From a virus, in IMG/VR virus record IMGVR_UViG_3300048928_000471, positions 1-45,516 of that record: DNA of 45,516 bases; one strand, given 5' to 3'. Each line of letters starts with the position of its first letter. Positions within the stretch are counted from its first letter, which is position 1. The position numbers were made by a program, and so were the translations under genes. Of the stretch, positions 45,165 through 45,516 are shown piece after piece. The notes under the pieces are model-generated. The model did not search any database and was not told the DNA's origin. It saw nothing but the letters and a program-made list of their open reading frames with translations.

Positions 45165-45516
45165 GACTGACTTGTCAGCCGCTGTGAGAGCCGTTTAGGC
45201 TGTTCGTTTGGAGAGTGCAAGCGGAAAAATTAGAAAAATGCATTTTTTTAGTTCTCCGGCTAAAATCGATAGGCCCGCTGGGGATAACTCAAATCGGCGC
45301 TCTTATAAGAACTACGTGTGAGAGCCTGATTCATGCACTTGATCATGCAACGCGATTCTATTTTCCATTTAATTTGAATGCGTTCGGGCGATACATGCAG
45401 AGATGTGGATAAAAGCTCCCCTATAAGAAAGCCCGCAAAATGGGGGCTTTTAAAATAAAATCGAATTTCTTCTTTTTTCTTCAGACCACTCGCTTGACAC
45501 TCGTGAGAGAACCCCT
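45165..45516. other. Host flank
   Basis: About 350 bases of host DNA. Upstream of the tRNA on its own strand there is a CTTGCA-type -35 near 45223. A hairpin AAAGCCC...GGGGGCTTT at about 45427-45450 is a probable terminator, and CTTGAC at 45493-45498 is a probable -35 of a gene beyond the window. No credible ORF; the 65-codon frame at 45215-45412 has no coding features. Confidence 0.55.

Noticed and set aside
45215-45412. Host ORF of 65 codons at the right edge
   Set aside because: Lies in a region with a terminator-like hairpin and promoter-like -35; no ribosome binding site or domain.

Overview
The window is one complete, intact-looking temperate siphovirus prophage of about 45.06 kb with a few hundred bases of host DNA at the right edge. 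It is bounded by a perfect 56-bp direct repeat (19-74 and 45081-45136) that is the 3' half of a tRNA-Val(UAC) gene. The intact tRNA lies at the right end on the minus strand (45089-45164), so the prophage used the tRNA 3' end as attB and rebuilt it. Gene families, moderate GC, CTTGAC-type -35 elements and the integrase/tRNA arrangement suggest an alphaproteobacterial host, probably Hyphomicrobiales (Brucella/Ochrobactrum/Rhizobium relatives). This is inference; no host protein gene is present.

Layout. (1) 179-8559, minus strand: early/maintenance region. It is transcribed from a plasmid-type Rep_3 initiator gene through an unknown protein, a small metallophosphoesterase, a soluble FtsH-like AAA+/M41 protease, a zinc ribbon protein, a secreted protein, an excisionase-like protein, the tyrosine integrase and a second zinc-binding protein. 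(2) 8560-9210: iteron-rich putative origin upstream of rep. (3) 9210-15754: a small basic protein, a protein built of repeated [FYW]G motifs, a probable tail/neck protein, and an accessory cargo of exported proteins plus a DUF4238 protein. (4) 15960-30216: lambda-type packaging and head genes (Nu1-like and GpA-like terminase, gpW-like, portal, protease with nested scaffold, gpD-like, gpE-like capsid, connectors), tail tube and a G/G-T frameshifted tail chaperone. The head operon is interrupted at 20551-23481 by a cargo cassette (HEPN-motif protein, GIY-YIG nuclease, exported and membrane proteins). (5) 30213-34947: tape measure and a minimal tail tip. (6) 34956-41096: LuxR-type regulator, XhlA-like protein, large A1-like metallophosphoesterase, amidase endolysin, holin-like proteins, Rz/Rz1 spanins. 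(7) 41149-44931: right-end early genes, mostly minus strand.

Regulation. A 19-bp palindrome, TGTATTR-N5-YAATACA, occurs four times in front of four separate transcription units: rep (8568), the A1-like gene (36305), the acidic-protein gene (41880) and the 42687-43070 gene (43117). This looks like the operator set of a phage-wide switch, but no conventional CI/Cro-type repressor gene was recognised. A second motif, (T)AGAATCTTGCA, recurs upstream of several late genes, and a third, CTCGTAGAGAC, flanks the 9210-9566 gene. The palindrome GACGTC is strikingly abundant (about 66 copies counted by eye, against roughly 10 expected) in the phage backbone and nearly absent from the cargo genes.

Overall the element looks like a hybrid: integrase and att sites for tRNA integration, lambda-like head genes, and a plasmid-like initiator with iterons. 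Family assignments come from reading motifs by eye, without database searches.
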